From positions 248,001-312,000 of the forward strand of contig WAID01000011.1 in the NCBI GenBank assembly GCA_016584495.1: DNA of 64,000 bases, in the 5' to 3' direction. Shown here in pieces: positions 33,388-45,395 of this stretch. The DNA comes from Celoporthe dispersa. Lineage: Eukaryota; Ascomycota; Sordariomycetes; Diaporthales; Cryphonectriaceae. The stretch's first letter is position 1; each line of letters begins with the position of its first letter. The translations under genes were made by a program, and so were the position numbers. The notes under the pieces are model-generated. The model saw nothing but the letters and a program-made list of their open reading frames with translations, ran no database searches and was not told the DNA's origin.

Positions 33388-34462
33388 ATGGGCGCTTCAC
33401 ACCACCTCGTCCCCGCCGGCCTGTTGGCCGGCCTCGCATCGCTGCGGCACGTATCTGCCTTGAACCCAGCCTGCGCACCCGGTGGTAATTTCGACCTGAG
33501 CATCTTTAACCTACAGCTCCCAATCCCAGACTCATCCGGAGGTGTCACTACGATCCCAGCCTCCGAGCTCGAGGGCTGCGACGGGTTTCAGGACCAGTAC
33601 TTCTTCACCAACACAGCCGACGGCGCACTCGGGATGAAAGTGCCTGGCACGCCTGCGGACACAGGCTGCGTGACGACACCTGGCAGCTCACATTGCCGCA
33701 CAGAACTGCGCGAGTACAGCCCGTCGAGCTGGTCGCCGTATGATTCCGTCAACAGACTCAGTGCTTCGCTCGCGGTCTTCGATGCTGGGGGGTCAACGTG
33801 TGTTGGGCAAATCCATATCGACGACAGCATCTCCTCGAAGCCTGTCTGTGAACTGTATTACTACGACAGCGGGGCAATTGTTATGGGTGTCGAGCAGACC
33901 ACGGCAGGAGGAGATCAGGTCACGACCACTGTCGGGAGTGTCCCGGTCGGCACGCCCTTCTCCTACGAGATCCGATGAGAACAACGAGTTGTCGGTGCAG
34001 ATCAACGATGACGGCTTCCAAGTGCTTTCAACTTATGAGCTTGATGGGCCGGACTCGTATTTCAAAGTTGGGAATTACCTTCAGGGCGACTCGGCGTCGG
34101 ACGTTCATTTCTACTCGATCGACATTACCCATTCAGACACCGGGTCGTGCACCATAACCCAGCCGAGCAACACAGATGACAGCACTGTCACCTTGAACCT
34201 GTACTCGAGTTCCTGCTGTGACAGTGCTTTCGAGACGATCAAAATCGGCAACCTAGGCGTGTGCCACCAGGCGAACGAGGCATTCAGCGCGCTGACGCAG
34301 GCGGTTGGGCAGGATCTGTTCGGTAGAAGCATTCATATTTTGGTGTATGAGGATGACGCCTGTGAGGATGCTGTTGCTGAGACTATCAACCTGACCAACA
34401 CAAATGAGTGTTGGGAGGATACTGGTGCTGTATGGAATAGCTTTCAGGTCGCCGTGTCTTGA
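33388..34462 (+). CDS. Family PL7 polysaccharide (alginate-type) lyase, secreted, one frame break
   Basis: Endo-acting lyase that cleaves uronate-containing polysaccharides by beta-elimination. Start ATG 33388; signal peptide of about 25 residues ending VSA. All three PL7 hallmarks are seen: RTELRE, QIH and YFKVGNYLQ (family form YKAGxYNQ), with N-terminal LQLP. About 357 aa in the intended frame. The last 95 residues form an extra Cys-rich domain (SSSCCDSAFETIKIGNLGVC onward to NECWEDTGAVWNSFQV) not part of the catalytic fold; it could bind wall or carbohydrate. The frame is interrupted at 33972-33973, where one C too many creates a stop after SYEIR; removing it gives YEIDENNELSV. Substrate is inferred from family only. 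Confidence 0.85.
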
Positions 34463-35300
34463 AATCGCCCGCTCGTCTGCGTGCCATAAAGACTGCAATC
34501 TGCTAAGGAATCAATGAACCAGTTACTCTTCCTAGCCATACTGAATTATGAAACACTTTGAGGGTTTGTGAGTGAGCATACGTCTACAGGAGCGTACTAT
34601 TATCGCCCGCGTATCTGAGTATCCATTGAGGCGGTACAGGTAAGCCTTAGAACTGTAGAAGCACAAAAGCGAGAATGTCTCATTGAAACCCTAGCAGTCT
34701 CACCACCATGGACTGACTACCTTTGGTCTCCTATGCCTTGTCAGCGCTCTTGGTGTGCGCCCAACCAACCGATGAGTCCTTTGTTAGCGGCTGAAATTAG
34801 GACTTTGAGATGAAAGGCCCAGGGCCTTATTAGCCTTTGTTTGGGGCTACTAAGAAAAGTTGACAGGCTAGCAGATACCCAGGGCTGTGTTCTTGGTTTT
34901 TGATGGTTCTCAGTGGCATTGACTGCGGAAATTGATTCAGGTTAGAGTAAAGTGTGTGCTGCTCTGTATTATTGGCCTGACAAATCACAACTCCCATGTA
35001 AAATATATCATGTTTTCCAGACCGACTCAGCTGGTGTGGTGGTGACTGAAGTAGCTAAGGGCCAAAATTAGAAGAGTTAGTGACCAAGGGACTCAGATAA
35101 AGGCTGCACAATGAAATATCACTGAATGTGATGCTTCAATTAGTTACTAGCCAATGTCTTGAACAGTCATTCCCTGGGCACCACCACATCAAAGAGCTGT
35201 GAAAAGACCCAAAGCCATGCAGTCTCAGCAGCCCTGCTGTGGACCAGCCTCAGCGCTCCTCAGATCCATCCATCTTCTCCACACCAGCACACTCATAATC
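34463..35300. other. Intergenic region
   Basis: No gene seen between the lyase and the DUF7924 gene. Both lie on the plus strand, so this holds a terminator and a promoter. Confidence 0.6.
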
Positions 35301-37053
35301 ATGGTGAAAAAAGTCTTCAACTCAAGAGCGCGCCGCTCTGGTTCTAATCCATCCAAGGGCTGGCAAGGAAAGCAGGGAGACGCCATCGTTGCAAACAGGA
35401 GTGAAGGTATGCAATCGGAGTGCCTTTCACTCCCATAAGTCTGGCCCATGAACTAACCCGTGGTTCAGAGCCTTCACTGAGCCGTGAAGATCGTTCCTTG
35501 GCAGGTAGAGATCTCGCGCAAGGCACGGCGGCCGATACCCAGCGACCCAGGAAACGGCAACTCGACGCAACATCTATGAGCGATTCATTGCCATCGGAGA
35601 GAACGTGGCCGACATTCAGGGACTTGCACCCAGGTAAGCATTCTGTCATGTCGCAAAGAGGTCTGAATCATCCTAACGTGCCGGGTACAGCACCCATCAG
35701 GCGTAGCACGAGGCTTCAAAAACGACAGCGTCCTTCACGTGGTCAAGATCCTCCCTGTGTCCCTCATCCGGCTTCTCCCGGCGGTCCGCAGATCAAAAAC
35801 ACCAAGACTGTTCCACAATCACCATCCAGGCACGCTCTCTTGCTGCAGACGCATGCACAACAGTCTGGGGCCGAGCATAACGGACCAAAGGAAATCACCA
35901 GGGTAAGATTAGACCATGTTCGCTGACACACAAATGGCTTGCTAATAGTTCGTATAGACTGTGCAGCAGTCCAGACCTCCCAAGAGCCTACCTATCAGGA
36001 ACTTTAAGCCTACGATCGAGGAACAAGAGCAAGCCTCTTCAGCCACGCTGTTGCGGAGACCGCAAATTCATAGCGACAACCGCGACCATGACCGCCAGCT
36101 AGAGCGGAGACCACTGACGCGTGACAATTTGGCCCAGTTCAACAGAATGAAGAAGAAGACAACCATTCAGTCGTCGACGTCTGCTCCCCTCGGCTCCACC
36201 GTTCAGCAGTCGAAAACGAAGACCATCCCGTCCACATCGTCTGATTTTTGGTCTACAGGCTTACAAGAACGGGATTCTGGATACCGTTCAGTCCAAGCCG
36301 CCTACCAACCTTGAGGACATCCATAAACAGCTCGCCAAATCTCGCGGGTCTGTATCGCCTACCGAGTCAGTGTTCAAGTCTTACTCCAGGCGCGTCGCGA
36401 CAGCCACGAATGAGATGGGTATGATTATTGAGACAGCTGGGGATTTATTGAAGGCATATGATGGCGAAGATAACTATGGCCGAAGGTTTAATCGCCCGTT
36501 CAGCGGGTATCCCAAGAATGTTGGTTTGAATAATGGGTTGTCTGCTCCGCAACCTGACTTCGTTGAGGGTCTCATGTTCCCAGCCTATCGCCCATTCCCG
36601 GTCGACGAGCACGTCGAGGGTGCCTTTCTTTATGAGGCAGACCCCAATTCGATGATATTGCCGCATCTGGCTGGCGAGTGGAAAGGTCCTGGAAAAGATT
36701 TACAACACGCAGCGACACAGAGCGCTTACGATGGAGCGGCCCTCGTGTACTCCCGGAACCAGGCTCTTGCATATCTTGGAAAATCTGACCCTCCCGGCCA
36801 CGCCAACATCACGACTTTCACTACAGATGGCTCCAATCTCACCGTGTTTGCTCATTATGCTGTTACATCGGAAGATGGTATGCTCGAGTACCACCAATAT
36901 CCTATCCAGTCAACAGCCCTCACAGGCTCTCGGCAGGCTTTCAGAGACGGCCGAAGGGGGCTCAGAAATGGACAAGACTGGGCAAGGGAACGGTCGCTCG
37001 CCATTAGGAACCAGCTGAAGGAGCACTGGAAGAAGCGCCGCGGCAACCCTTAG
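35301..37053 (+). CDS. DUF7924-family protein, four exons, one frame break
   Basis: Exons 35301-35406, 35469-35633, 35691-35902 and 35958-37053, all with good donors (GTATGC, GTAAGC, GTAAGA) and acceptors; about 525 aa. The N-terminal half is basic, Ser/Gln/Pro-rich and disordered (NSRARRSGSN, STRLQKRQRPSRGQ), suggesting nuclear location. The C-terminal half is the fungal DUF7924 domain: AYKNGILDTVQSKPPTNLED, then GLNNGLSAPQPDFVEGL, LPHLAGEWKGPGKDL, AATQSAYDGAALVYSRNQA, ITTFTTDGSNLTVFAHYA and the end LKEHWKKRR. One base too many at GG 36258-36259, just before AYKNG, breaks the frame. These domains recall nuclease/restriction-like or effector folds in some annotations, but no role is established. 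Confidence 0.88.
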
Positions 37054-37780
37054 TTACCCCAGTCGTCCAAGGGAGCTCCTCTGTCTGTTGACGAGCTATG
37101 GGTCGAGGGCGTGCTGCGAAGCCGTTTTGATACCACGACAGACATATTACAGCCCACCCTGTCTCAACCCCCGTTGTCTCAGGATTCCATATTGTTCAAA
37201 ATTGCCTTTCCTTACTGTAACTCTCAATTTTATGTCTTTCTATGGTCGTCTGTCTGCTAGTATCATTCAGGTATTTCTGTGCGTTTTGTTTTCGTTTTTC
37301 TCTGCTGTTAGTCTTTGTTTGTGTCGTTACAGTATACATTGGCGCAAGCTAGAAGAGAGTCGGATTATATGTATTACGTGATTCAAAGATTAGGTGTCTC
37401 AGTGGAACAGAATAAACTACCCAAAAGCTTTTGCGTAACATTTACTTACTGCTGTGACCCAGTCTGTGAACCTGCGCTGATAATATGAACAGCATCGAAA
37501 GGCAGGCTGCATACTAGTAGTAGGTATTTATGTATATTAACTAATGCGGAAATGAACACCTGGGGCAGTTTTCTTTGGCCAAGCGCCGCATGCACGCCCC
37601 GAGTCTTCGCATCAACCTCCTCACGAGATGGCTCTGCCCACCGGCTTTGGACTACTCGCTCTTATATGATTATTTGTTCATCGGATACATCCTTGCCAAG
37701 CAAATTACAAGAGATGCAGGTGAAGCTGTGATGGTAGAATTGATGTCTTAATCCCTCACGCGTGGAACTTTCCGCCCGGC
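37054..37780. other. Intergenic region between convergent genes
   Basis: 3' ends of the DUF7924 gene (+) and rhodopsin-like gene (-). T-rich tract at 37185-37345. No gene seen. Confidence 0.6.
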
Positions 37781-39049
37781 TTACACAGTCTCTTCAGACG
37801 CATTTGTCACTCTAAATTCTCGGTCAACAGTGATATTGTTTCCAACAGCACGGTTACGGTCGGGAGAACTTTCTACCTGAATCGCATGGAGTGGAAACTC
37901 GTCGTCGAGCCTTTCAAAAGCGCGAGTAAGCGCGCTCTTCGCATTGCTGTTCAGCTTTCGGTTTCCGCTCGTGTTGATGAGGTTCGAGGTCTTGCTGGTT
38001 GACCTCCGGCTCCAGTTGAGGCCAGTCGGTCCAAATATGTGGATCAAGGCAGGCTTCATGGTAGGAAGACAGGCATTCACAATGCCCAGGGTCGGCTCGA
38101 GAATTGAGTAGATGGCAAGGGTCTTGACCGTAAACGTAAGGTCTTCCGTGTCCCAGCTCGCGAGCCAGAGAACCCTCATGAGTGATATCACACAGATTCT
38201 GTCCACAAAAATATCAATAAAATGACTCTGATCTATGCCAGAGGCTTCGGTTTCAGGGTAATATCACTGACACAGCTCCGAGGCTAAACATTGCAGCCAC
38301 CGAGATGCGCTTGACGAGGTTCATCTGGAGGCGGAAGACCAACGGCATCGGTAACACAACGATAAATATATCGATGAGTAGATTGATGATACCGGCGGCG
38401 AGGTAGGCGGTTCTCTCGCCGTTGCAAGTGCCCTCTATCGATTTGTCCCAGTTGTATTGTACCGGCGTACACAGAAGGAATGCTTCGAGAAACACCATGA
38501 TGAAGTAGGCTGTAGTTACCGCCATGGTGCCGTAGCAAACTCTGGTGAACCATTTCAGGGGGAAGAGGACCACATAAAGCGAAAGTATGGAGAATTTAAC
38601 GCAAGAGTTCGCCGCGGCCCAGAGTGGTTGTGCTGGGACGAAGAGCTGGGAAATAACTCCATTAGCTGGGATGATTTTGAAGATTGACGCATTGTTGAGC
38701 CTGAGTATACCTTCAAATGAAGAGTAAACTTCCAGGGGGCCGTGGCGAGGAGTACAATGACATGTACGCCTAGTCCTGCGGCAAAAGCAGCTGTGGCAGA
38801 GGTCAGCTGCGGCCAACGCCGTGGTCAAGAGCCAAACGGCCGCGGGGCCATCGTTGACTTGCCTAGAAGGAACACCACCACAATGCCAACTGTAAAAACC
38901 ACAGCCGCGATTACGAAATAATCGTGATAAGCAAGGGAAATATTTTTGATGCGCCTTGACCAGAGTCGGAGAACAAGTGCAATCACAGCGAGGGTGAACG
39001 AAACAAAAGACACCACAACCACTTGCATCGCTCCTAGCGGAAGTGCCAT
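37781..39049 (-). CDS. Rhodopsin-like seven-helix integral membrane protein (fungal PTH11-like family)
   Basis: Four exons: 39049-38863, 38790-38711, 38645-38272, 38198-37781; 352 aa. Intron 1 (38862-38791) starts with GC (gcaagt) rather than GT, a recognised minor class. The others are GTATAC and GTCAGT with normal acceptors, and the joined frame is clean. Seen: N-terminal helix VVVVSFVSFTLAVIALVLRLWSRR, then DYFVIAA, LWAAANSCVKFSILSLY, a TPVQYNWD.....C loop, AGIINLLIDIFIVVLPMP, and a C-terminal helix pair ending NACLPTMKPAL. This is the fungal 'rhodopsin domain' family; members include surface sensing receptors such as Pth11, but this one lacks the N-terminal CFEM domain. Long hydrophilic tail (about 110 aa). 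Confidence 0.9.
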
Positions 39050-40941
39050 GACCACCTAAAGCCAAGAGTGTATTATCAGAAACAGAAGACTATGAGGAGC
39101 AGCTCGGGTACACGAAAACAAACACCTTGGGATATAAAACCCACGTCGAAGGAAAGGAGATATTGAAGATTGAAACCGGACAGAATGTGGCGTAGGGCAA
39201 GTTGTGCGTTCTCAGAGCTCGAAGGCCTACCAAAGAGACCAGACGTTGTAGACTGTTAAACACATTGATCATGGGGATAGATCCTTCAGACTCTGTCTGT
39301 GGTCCTGTGGGGGCTCCAACCGCCTATGTTGAGTGGTAGTGTACTCACCAACATGCAACCAGGTGCAAGTGAGCTGGGTCCCAATACCGGCTAGATTGGC
39401 TGGCTGTTGCCCTCGTAACTAGTATTATTATTTTATGAGTAGTCGTAGGCCCTCTGCTATGAGTGAAATCGTAACATTGTGAAGACATCAAGCAGTCTTT
39501 TGATCCACGAGATTATGGATGTTGGGCCACGTACTGTCTCTCATACCTCTGTAGATCAATTGCTATGCACGTTGGACATCTTCGAAAACTGCGACAGGAT
39601 CATGTGTGTGGTCCAAGTGTTACACTGAAGTCTGAGAAAGGAATCGCGTGTCCCTGCTGAGGGGCTATAAACTGAGGCCCTACGCATCCTACATTGCGAA
39701 ATCGAAGATCTGCAGGCGACTTTGTTCCCCCGACGAACCAGCCTGGGAACAAGCGTATGTTATCCAACCCAGTTCTCCAATGTGTGCTCCCATGCTACTC
39801 TGACATGCACCGAACTTGGAGAGACTGTGAGTAAGACCCACCATCGATCACATATTTCGCGGATATGTAGCTGACGTTAGATGTTTTGTACAGCAAAGCA
39901 ACATACCATACATGTTTGTAGCTTGGAATCGATTCTATAACAAAGTGTAAGCGGGCAGGTACTGATCATAAATAGAGTACTGTCTTTGCCCCGCCGGTGA
40001 TCTACGTCGCGACCTATAGGATCTGGAAACTCACTATGTCCGCACTGTTGTCGCCCCCACCACCAGAAGATATTCCAAATTCCATCACTCAGCACATGCC
40101 GATCATGGAGAATCCTACTGTCACCACAGACCGGGCGTCGCCAGCTTCAAGTGCGACAAGGGTCTATTCCAAATTGATATCATCCTACATACATACTTCA
40201 CAGCCTGTCTCCCAAAGTACCATCTGCAGCAAGCTGCGTCAGATCACCCACGGATCCAAGGAGTCATCGACAAATGTGGAAAACAACTTGCATATCGGGA
40301 TTAGGAGGTGGCTCTTCGGCTGCCTCAATCGGAATTTCAGGACACCCTCTCGAAGCGCCACAGGACCTAAAAGACAATCGCTCAGCAGATTCGCATCGAG
40401 TTTTCTCATTCTCCATCCCGGAAGGGACCGTCAACCTCGGTACAGCCATGATACCCACCTTGCCACCACAGCACGGCGACCGGCCTAGGCGAAGCATAGC
40501 ATTAAGCTCTTCCAGACGTGTCCAACCTCAGCCGGCTACAAGAACACTATCGGCGGGTCAAACTTCAGCTTGGTGGGCTCCTTTGGCGTTAGTAGTGGGT
40601 CCTTGTACGATTTTATATCATTAGCTTGGGGGCAGACCTTCAAATTTGACGACCGACTTAAGATATCCGATCTCACTGGTCCATGCCGTATCTTCCATTT
40701 AGTCGAGACCAGCAGGCTGGGAAAGTAGTTGAGAGTTTCAGGAGCCGGTTTACAGCCACGTGTTTTTTGCGTACCTAGAGACACGAGCGACCGACTCGTA
40801 CGATTTAGAATACAGTACATAGTGAAATACTCCATGGTGGCTAGTCACAGAAGTCGTCTATTCTATAATGCCGGTGACCAATTCCAGTAACTGAGAAGAT
40901 AATGCCTAGATTCACACGTTGACCCAGATCTAAATGTTGCC
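39050..40941. other. Intergenic region of about 1.9 kb
   Basis: Upstream region of the rhodopsin-like gene and downstream region of the UbiA gene. A plus-strand frame at 39997-40488 is Ser/Pro-rich and stays open for 163 codons, but it has no motif, is overlapped by minus-strand frames, and is not called. Confidence 0.5.
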
Positions 40942-41897
40942 TCAAAGCACCCCGATCACCGTAGATACATTTGGGGTCAGGGAGTATTCCACTTGATGAG
41001 ACGGTGCCCAGCGCGCTGCTTCGATGCGAACAGGGAGCAGAAACAAACCAAGCAACCAAAGCGGGAACAATTTCCACGACAGAGAGTCCCCCTTCTGAGT
41101 CCTGTCTCTGAAGAAATTGCCCACCATTGCAGCGCCAGCAGCCCAGGCGGCGAAACCGTCCTGCGGCCCTGCTTCCCAAAACCAACAGGCCACTGCAGTC
41201 CAAGCCGCGACACCGACTGCCAGAACCACCCTGGCATTCATATCACCAATAAGGAGCGGTATGGTTTTCCGATTGGCAGCTTTATCTCCCACCATGTCCC
41301 GGAAATCCTGAGCGTGGCTCATGGTAGTGATCGCCGAGGCAAGGATGAAGAGCCAGGTAGCTGCCTTCATATCGCCAGAAAAGATCGAGTGCCCTGTGAC
41401 CACCTCGAGAGGCCCGGCAAAGAAGCAGGAGAAGCCAAAGGCGTTGAGGGCGTTCTTGAGGAAAGGATTGTTAGACCCCCCAGCTCGTTGTACCACAGGC
41501 ATAGGGCCGTTTCCACAAGACATGGGACGAGTCCACCGGCGTTCAACGACACGAGGAAGACGACTGGGTACATGCAGTACATCATCCGAGTTGCCTGTTG
41601 GGGAGTCAGACGTCCTGATGGGAGAGGTCGCCAGGGCTTGTTGATGGCGTCTTCGGCGATGGATGAAGCGTGGCGCTGGTTGTGCAGGTTGAAGAGGAAC
41701 AGGTGGCTCCAGGACCACAGGAGCATTGCAGGTGCAGACGCAAATATTTCTCGAAGGGTGAGTGACGGGCCCATGGCAAATGCAGAAGCGACAGAGGCGT
41801 TCAGCGCACCGAAGAGGAATCCCATATAGATTGCGACTTTGATGTCATTACGACTAAAGAGATAGATGGTTTGGACGTGATATAGTAAGGAAGACAT
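40942..41897 (-). CDS. UbiA-type membrane prenyltransferase / terpene cyclase, one frame break
   Basis: Polytopic enzyme of the UbiA superfamily acting on an isoprenyl diphosphate. ATG 41897 opens MSSLLYHVQTIYLF. About 318 aa in the intended frame, 7-9 membrane helices. The first Asp-rich motif region reads FNLHNQRHASSIAEDAINKP followed by WRPLPSGRLT; the second reads QDFRDMVGDKAANRKT. Both match the fungal subgroup that contains the membrane terpene cyclase of the fumagillin pathway (Fma-TC) more than UbiA/COQ2 of ubiquinone synthesis. The frame breaks at C6 41476-41481, where one base is missing between LWYNELGG and SNNPFLKNALNAFGF. Divergent from the GMC oxidoreductase 1.45 kb away, which may share regulation. 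Cyclase or transferase activity cannot be told from sequence alone. Confidence 0.85.
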
Positions 41898-43351
41898 GGT
41901 GTCATGCCGTAGCGATCGAGGTAATGGCGGGCATTTGGACGAAGAATGGCTTTGGGACTGGGGACTGACCAGCAGGCAAACCGTCCTGGCTTACGGATAC
42001 AATACCTGATATAAATATTGTCAAGACTTTGGCAAGGACGGCGAGCGGCACTCACCGCCTGGGAGAATAGACCTCTTCAGGTTGCCTCTCACGCAGCATC
42101 CAATCGCGTTATGAAATTTTCGAGGCCCTATTCTTTTATCATTCTGTTCCCTCTCTCGAGCCTCGACCGCTCACTAAGAAGGCAGACCAGACCCACAGAG
42201 GTCTCGCCCAAGCCACGTTGAGCATGGAATTCGGTTAATGCGGGGCCCTCCTGTCAGGGCGCGTGACAAGATATTCAGTCCATAATTGTTTTGATCCTAA
42301 GAAATGCGTAGTATGTCGCGATGATGCTCTGTATCCTCTCGGTCTCGGACGCATCATCTTTTGTCGTTCGACAGATCCTAAGCTGGCGGAGCCCCATGGA
42401 AAGGATGGAGTAGGTCAAGCCGAGTACGAGGCCATTCTGAACATCGGTGACTTGATGAGCTATCACACCTCGGTGGGTGCGCGCCAAAAAAAAAAAAAAA
42501 AAAAAAAAAAAAACCCAAAAGAAAAATGAAAACCTCCATGAAAACACGCCCTAGTCGTCCGTCGATAGCGAATGGATTAGAGAGCACACGCGCGTGTGCC
42601 TCACAATTAGTGATCCCTGCAAGAACGAGTTGCTGAATACGTGGGGGCTGAAAGCCCAAGAAGAGAGCCCTACAACAGCTGCTGAGGTGTGGATCGGCGC
42701 TGCCGTGAAGTGAGTTAGTCACGGACGCACGGTGTAGTAATGACATGACAGACATTGATTGGGTAGGCTGAGTAGGGTGGTTGTCATAGCTGTGCAGACA
42801 TGATTATGCACCCTAATATGAATTGCGACTCTGCCCCCACTCCCTACCACCCCCCAAATTCTCGTTTTCTACCGTGTGAGCGAACGAGTTTGTCCGTCGT
42901 GGCGGAGACCTAGCCCGGACAGTCACTAATTCTTTTAGGAATGCAGCTCTGAAGGAATCTTCCTGCCTGAGGAGTACAACCCATGTGCGTAAGTCCAAGA
43001 AGGAGTGTATGTGTCGCCACTCGATGATACACAGTGCTTCGCAGGTGCCGGCAGAAGCAAGGTACCAGTGCTCCTGTATACGGACCTATCTTCTATCAAG
43101 GAATGACAGCGGTCGATGCAGCTTACAGTATGCAGTGTGCTCTTTTCTGGTTCGACTGAGCCTCCCAACTGCAGCTACTATTATCTCAAGATCAACAGCC
43201 CAACAAAATATCAAGTCAGATCAAGCAGGACGTTCAGAAATTATGACTTAGCACCATCGCTCTCCTAATTTCTCATTTCGTGCATCTCTCCAACCGTGTT
43301 ACCTGATAGCTGTACTCGTTCACTCGTGTTCAGGAGTCCTCTGCATGAAGA
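41898..43351. other. Divergent UbiA-GMC intergenic region with A28 homopolymer
   Basis: 1.45 kb that should hold both promoters. It contains the A28 tract at 42486. No convincing frame. Confidence 0.55.
42486..42513. repeat. A28 homopolymer
   Basis: Twenty-eight consecutive A followed by cccaaaagaaaaatg. No target-site duplication or gene-like 5' sequence is evident, so a retroposed cDNA is not supported. Confidence 0.9.
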
Positions 43352-45395
43352 ATGGCATCGTCGTATGACTTTATCATTGTCGGAGGCGGTACGGCTGGCC
43401 TTGTTGTCGCAAACCGTCTGTCTGAAGATGCCACCAAGTCCGTCCTCGTCCTGGAGGCGGGCAGCGACAACCAGCTGGATCCGCGCGTCAAGATCCCGTT
43501 GTTCTTCACGGCACTGCTAGGATCGGAAGCTGACTGGAGTTTCCGGACTGAGCCTCAAGTATGACGCCCTTCCCATATGAGCTGTTCTCTGGTGGAGTTC
43601 ACAGAAAGATACTTAATACACAACCACAATAGGCGAATCTCAACGGCCGAGTATGTGTCTTGAACCAGGGCAGAGCTCTAGGCGGAACGAGCGCTATCAA
43701 CGCCCAAGCATTCATCCCCCCTACCAAGGGAATCATCGATTCCTGGGAGACCCTCGGTAACCAGGGCTGGAACTGGGACAACTTCAGGACGTATCTGTCC
43801 AGGTCGTATACCCACCCCACAACAGACAAGGCCACAGAGAAGCCTCTTGGTATTGAAGGGTGGTCTTCTAGGAACGACACGGCCAAGGGACCTGTCCAGA
43901 CTTCGTTCTCTGGCAACGCCGAGCATCCCATTCGTCAATCTTGGGCAGATGCTTTCAGGAACGGTGGGCGATACATGCCCGACGACCCCTTCCTCTCCAA
44001 GTCGGACGAGGTCGGGGCCTTTTCCTGTCTCGCCAGTATCGACCCGGTGACAAAGGAGAGGAGCTATGCTGCCTCTGCCTACTACAACCCTATCAAGGAG
44101 CGAGAGAACCTTCACGTTATCACCAATGCATATGTCGAGAAGGTACTTCTCGATAAGGGCGACGGGGCTGGTGCCACCGAGGCTGTTGGGGTCCAGTATA
44201 CGCACGACCGCGAGACCAAGACCGTCAGAGCCGCCAAGGAGGTCATCCTGTCTGCTGGAGTCTTCCAATCTCCCAAGATCCTGGAGTTATCTGGTATCGG
44301 TAATGCAGACTTGCTTCAGGAGCACGGCATCGATAGTGTCGAGAACTTGCCTGGCGTAGTAAGTATAAATCGCACCCGAGAGAAGGGAAGCTTTCTCCAC
44401 TTGTTAGTATTAATGAAGTGATGACTAAATCTCAGCAATGAACCGGCTATAGGGAGAGAACTTGCAGGATCATCTAGTCTGCTATATCAACTTCGAAGCC
44501 GCGGACGATCTTGCCACTCTGGATGCCCTGATCAGACAGGGAGCCCGAGGCCCTTGGCCAAGCCATGCAAGAGTACGGAACAACCCAGACCGGCCTCCTT
44601 ACCTCGATTGGAATCAACACCTACGCATACCTTCCCGTTCCCGCCGAGGACCAGGAGGAAGTCAAGACGCTCGTGCAGCACAACCGTCCCCAGCCAGGGG
44701 ACAGCAGACAGGCCCAGTCATTCTACAACATCGCAGAATGCGCCCTGCTCGATCCCAAGATCCCGTCTGGCGCCTATCTCACAGCCCTCGGCCAGACCAA
44801 TTTCCCCAAGGACGCCAACTCTGGTCTTCCTACTCCGTCACCAGGCAAGTTCCTCACCTTCGGCGTCATGCTCTCTCACCCTCTGTCGCGTGGAAGTACG
44901 CACATCCGAGACGGCGAGTCCGCCTCGCCGCCTGTCATCGACCCCAGGTACCTGTCCCACCCGCTCGATATTGAGATTATTGCCCGGCACATGAAGCACC
45001 TCAAGACAATCGCGGGCTTGACGCCCCTGAACAAGCTGCTGGCGGAGCCGCTGGCCTACTGGGATCCAGCCGCGGACTTTTCGGACCTGGACGAGGCCAA
45101 GAAGTACGCGCGTGATAATCTCATCTCGATGTGGCACATGTCGGGCACGTGTGCGATGCTGCCGAGGGAAAAAGGAGGTGTTGTAGACCCTGAATTGAGA
45201 GTATAGTAAGTGATCTTCTACCTCCTCCTCCTTCTCCTTCTACAAAGACCGGCCTAACGCTCCTTAAACAGCGGAACAAAGAATCTGCGGGTGGTGGACG
45301 CAAGTGTGACCCCGCTGATTCCCACAGCAAATGTGCAGGCAACCGTGTACGCCATTGCGGAAAAGGCCGCGGACTTGATCAAAGGCAGCTCCTAG
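43352..45395 (+). CDS. GMC-family FAD oxidoreductase, one frame break
   Basis: Flavoenzyme oxidising alcohols, sugars or similar with O2 or another acceptor. Exons 43352-43558, 43633-44358, 44453-45205 and 45271/2-45395; introns GTATGA, GTAAGT and GTAAGT. About 602 aa in the intended frame. Seen: ADP-binding IIVGGGTAGLVVANRLSE, then VLVLEAGSDNQ, NQGRALGGTSAINAQAF (GMC signature 1), GVFQSPKILELSGIG (signature 2), GENLQDH, SMWHMSGTCAM with the active-site His, and VVDASVTPLIPTANVQAT near the end. No signal peptide, so intracellular, unlike many secreted GMC enzymes. One G too many in GGG 44539-44541 breaks the frame at LIRQ; removing it gives EPEALGQAMQEYGTTQTG. Substrate unknown; divergent partner of the UbiA enzyme. 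Confidence 0.92.

Noticed and set aside
39997..40488. 163-aa plus-strand frame
   Set aside because: No domain, overlapped by minus-strand frames; Ser/Thr richness alone is not evidence.
42486..42513. A28 tract as the tail of a retroposed gene or LINE
   Set aside because: No coding remnant before it and no target-site duplication visible.
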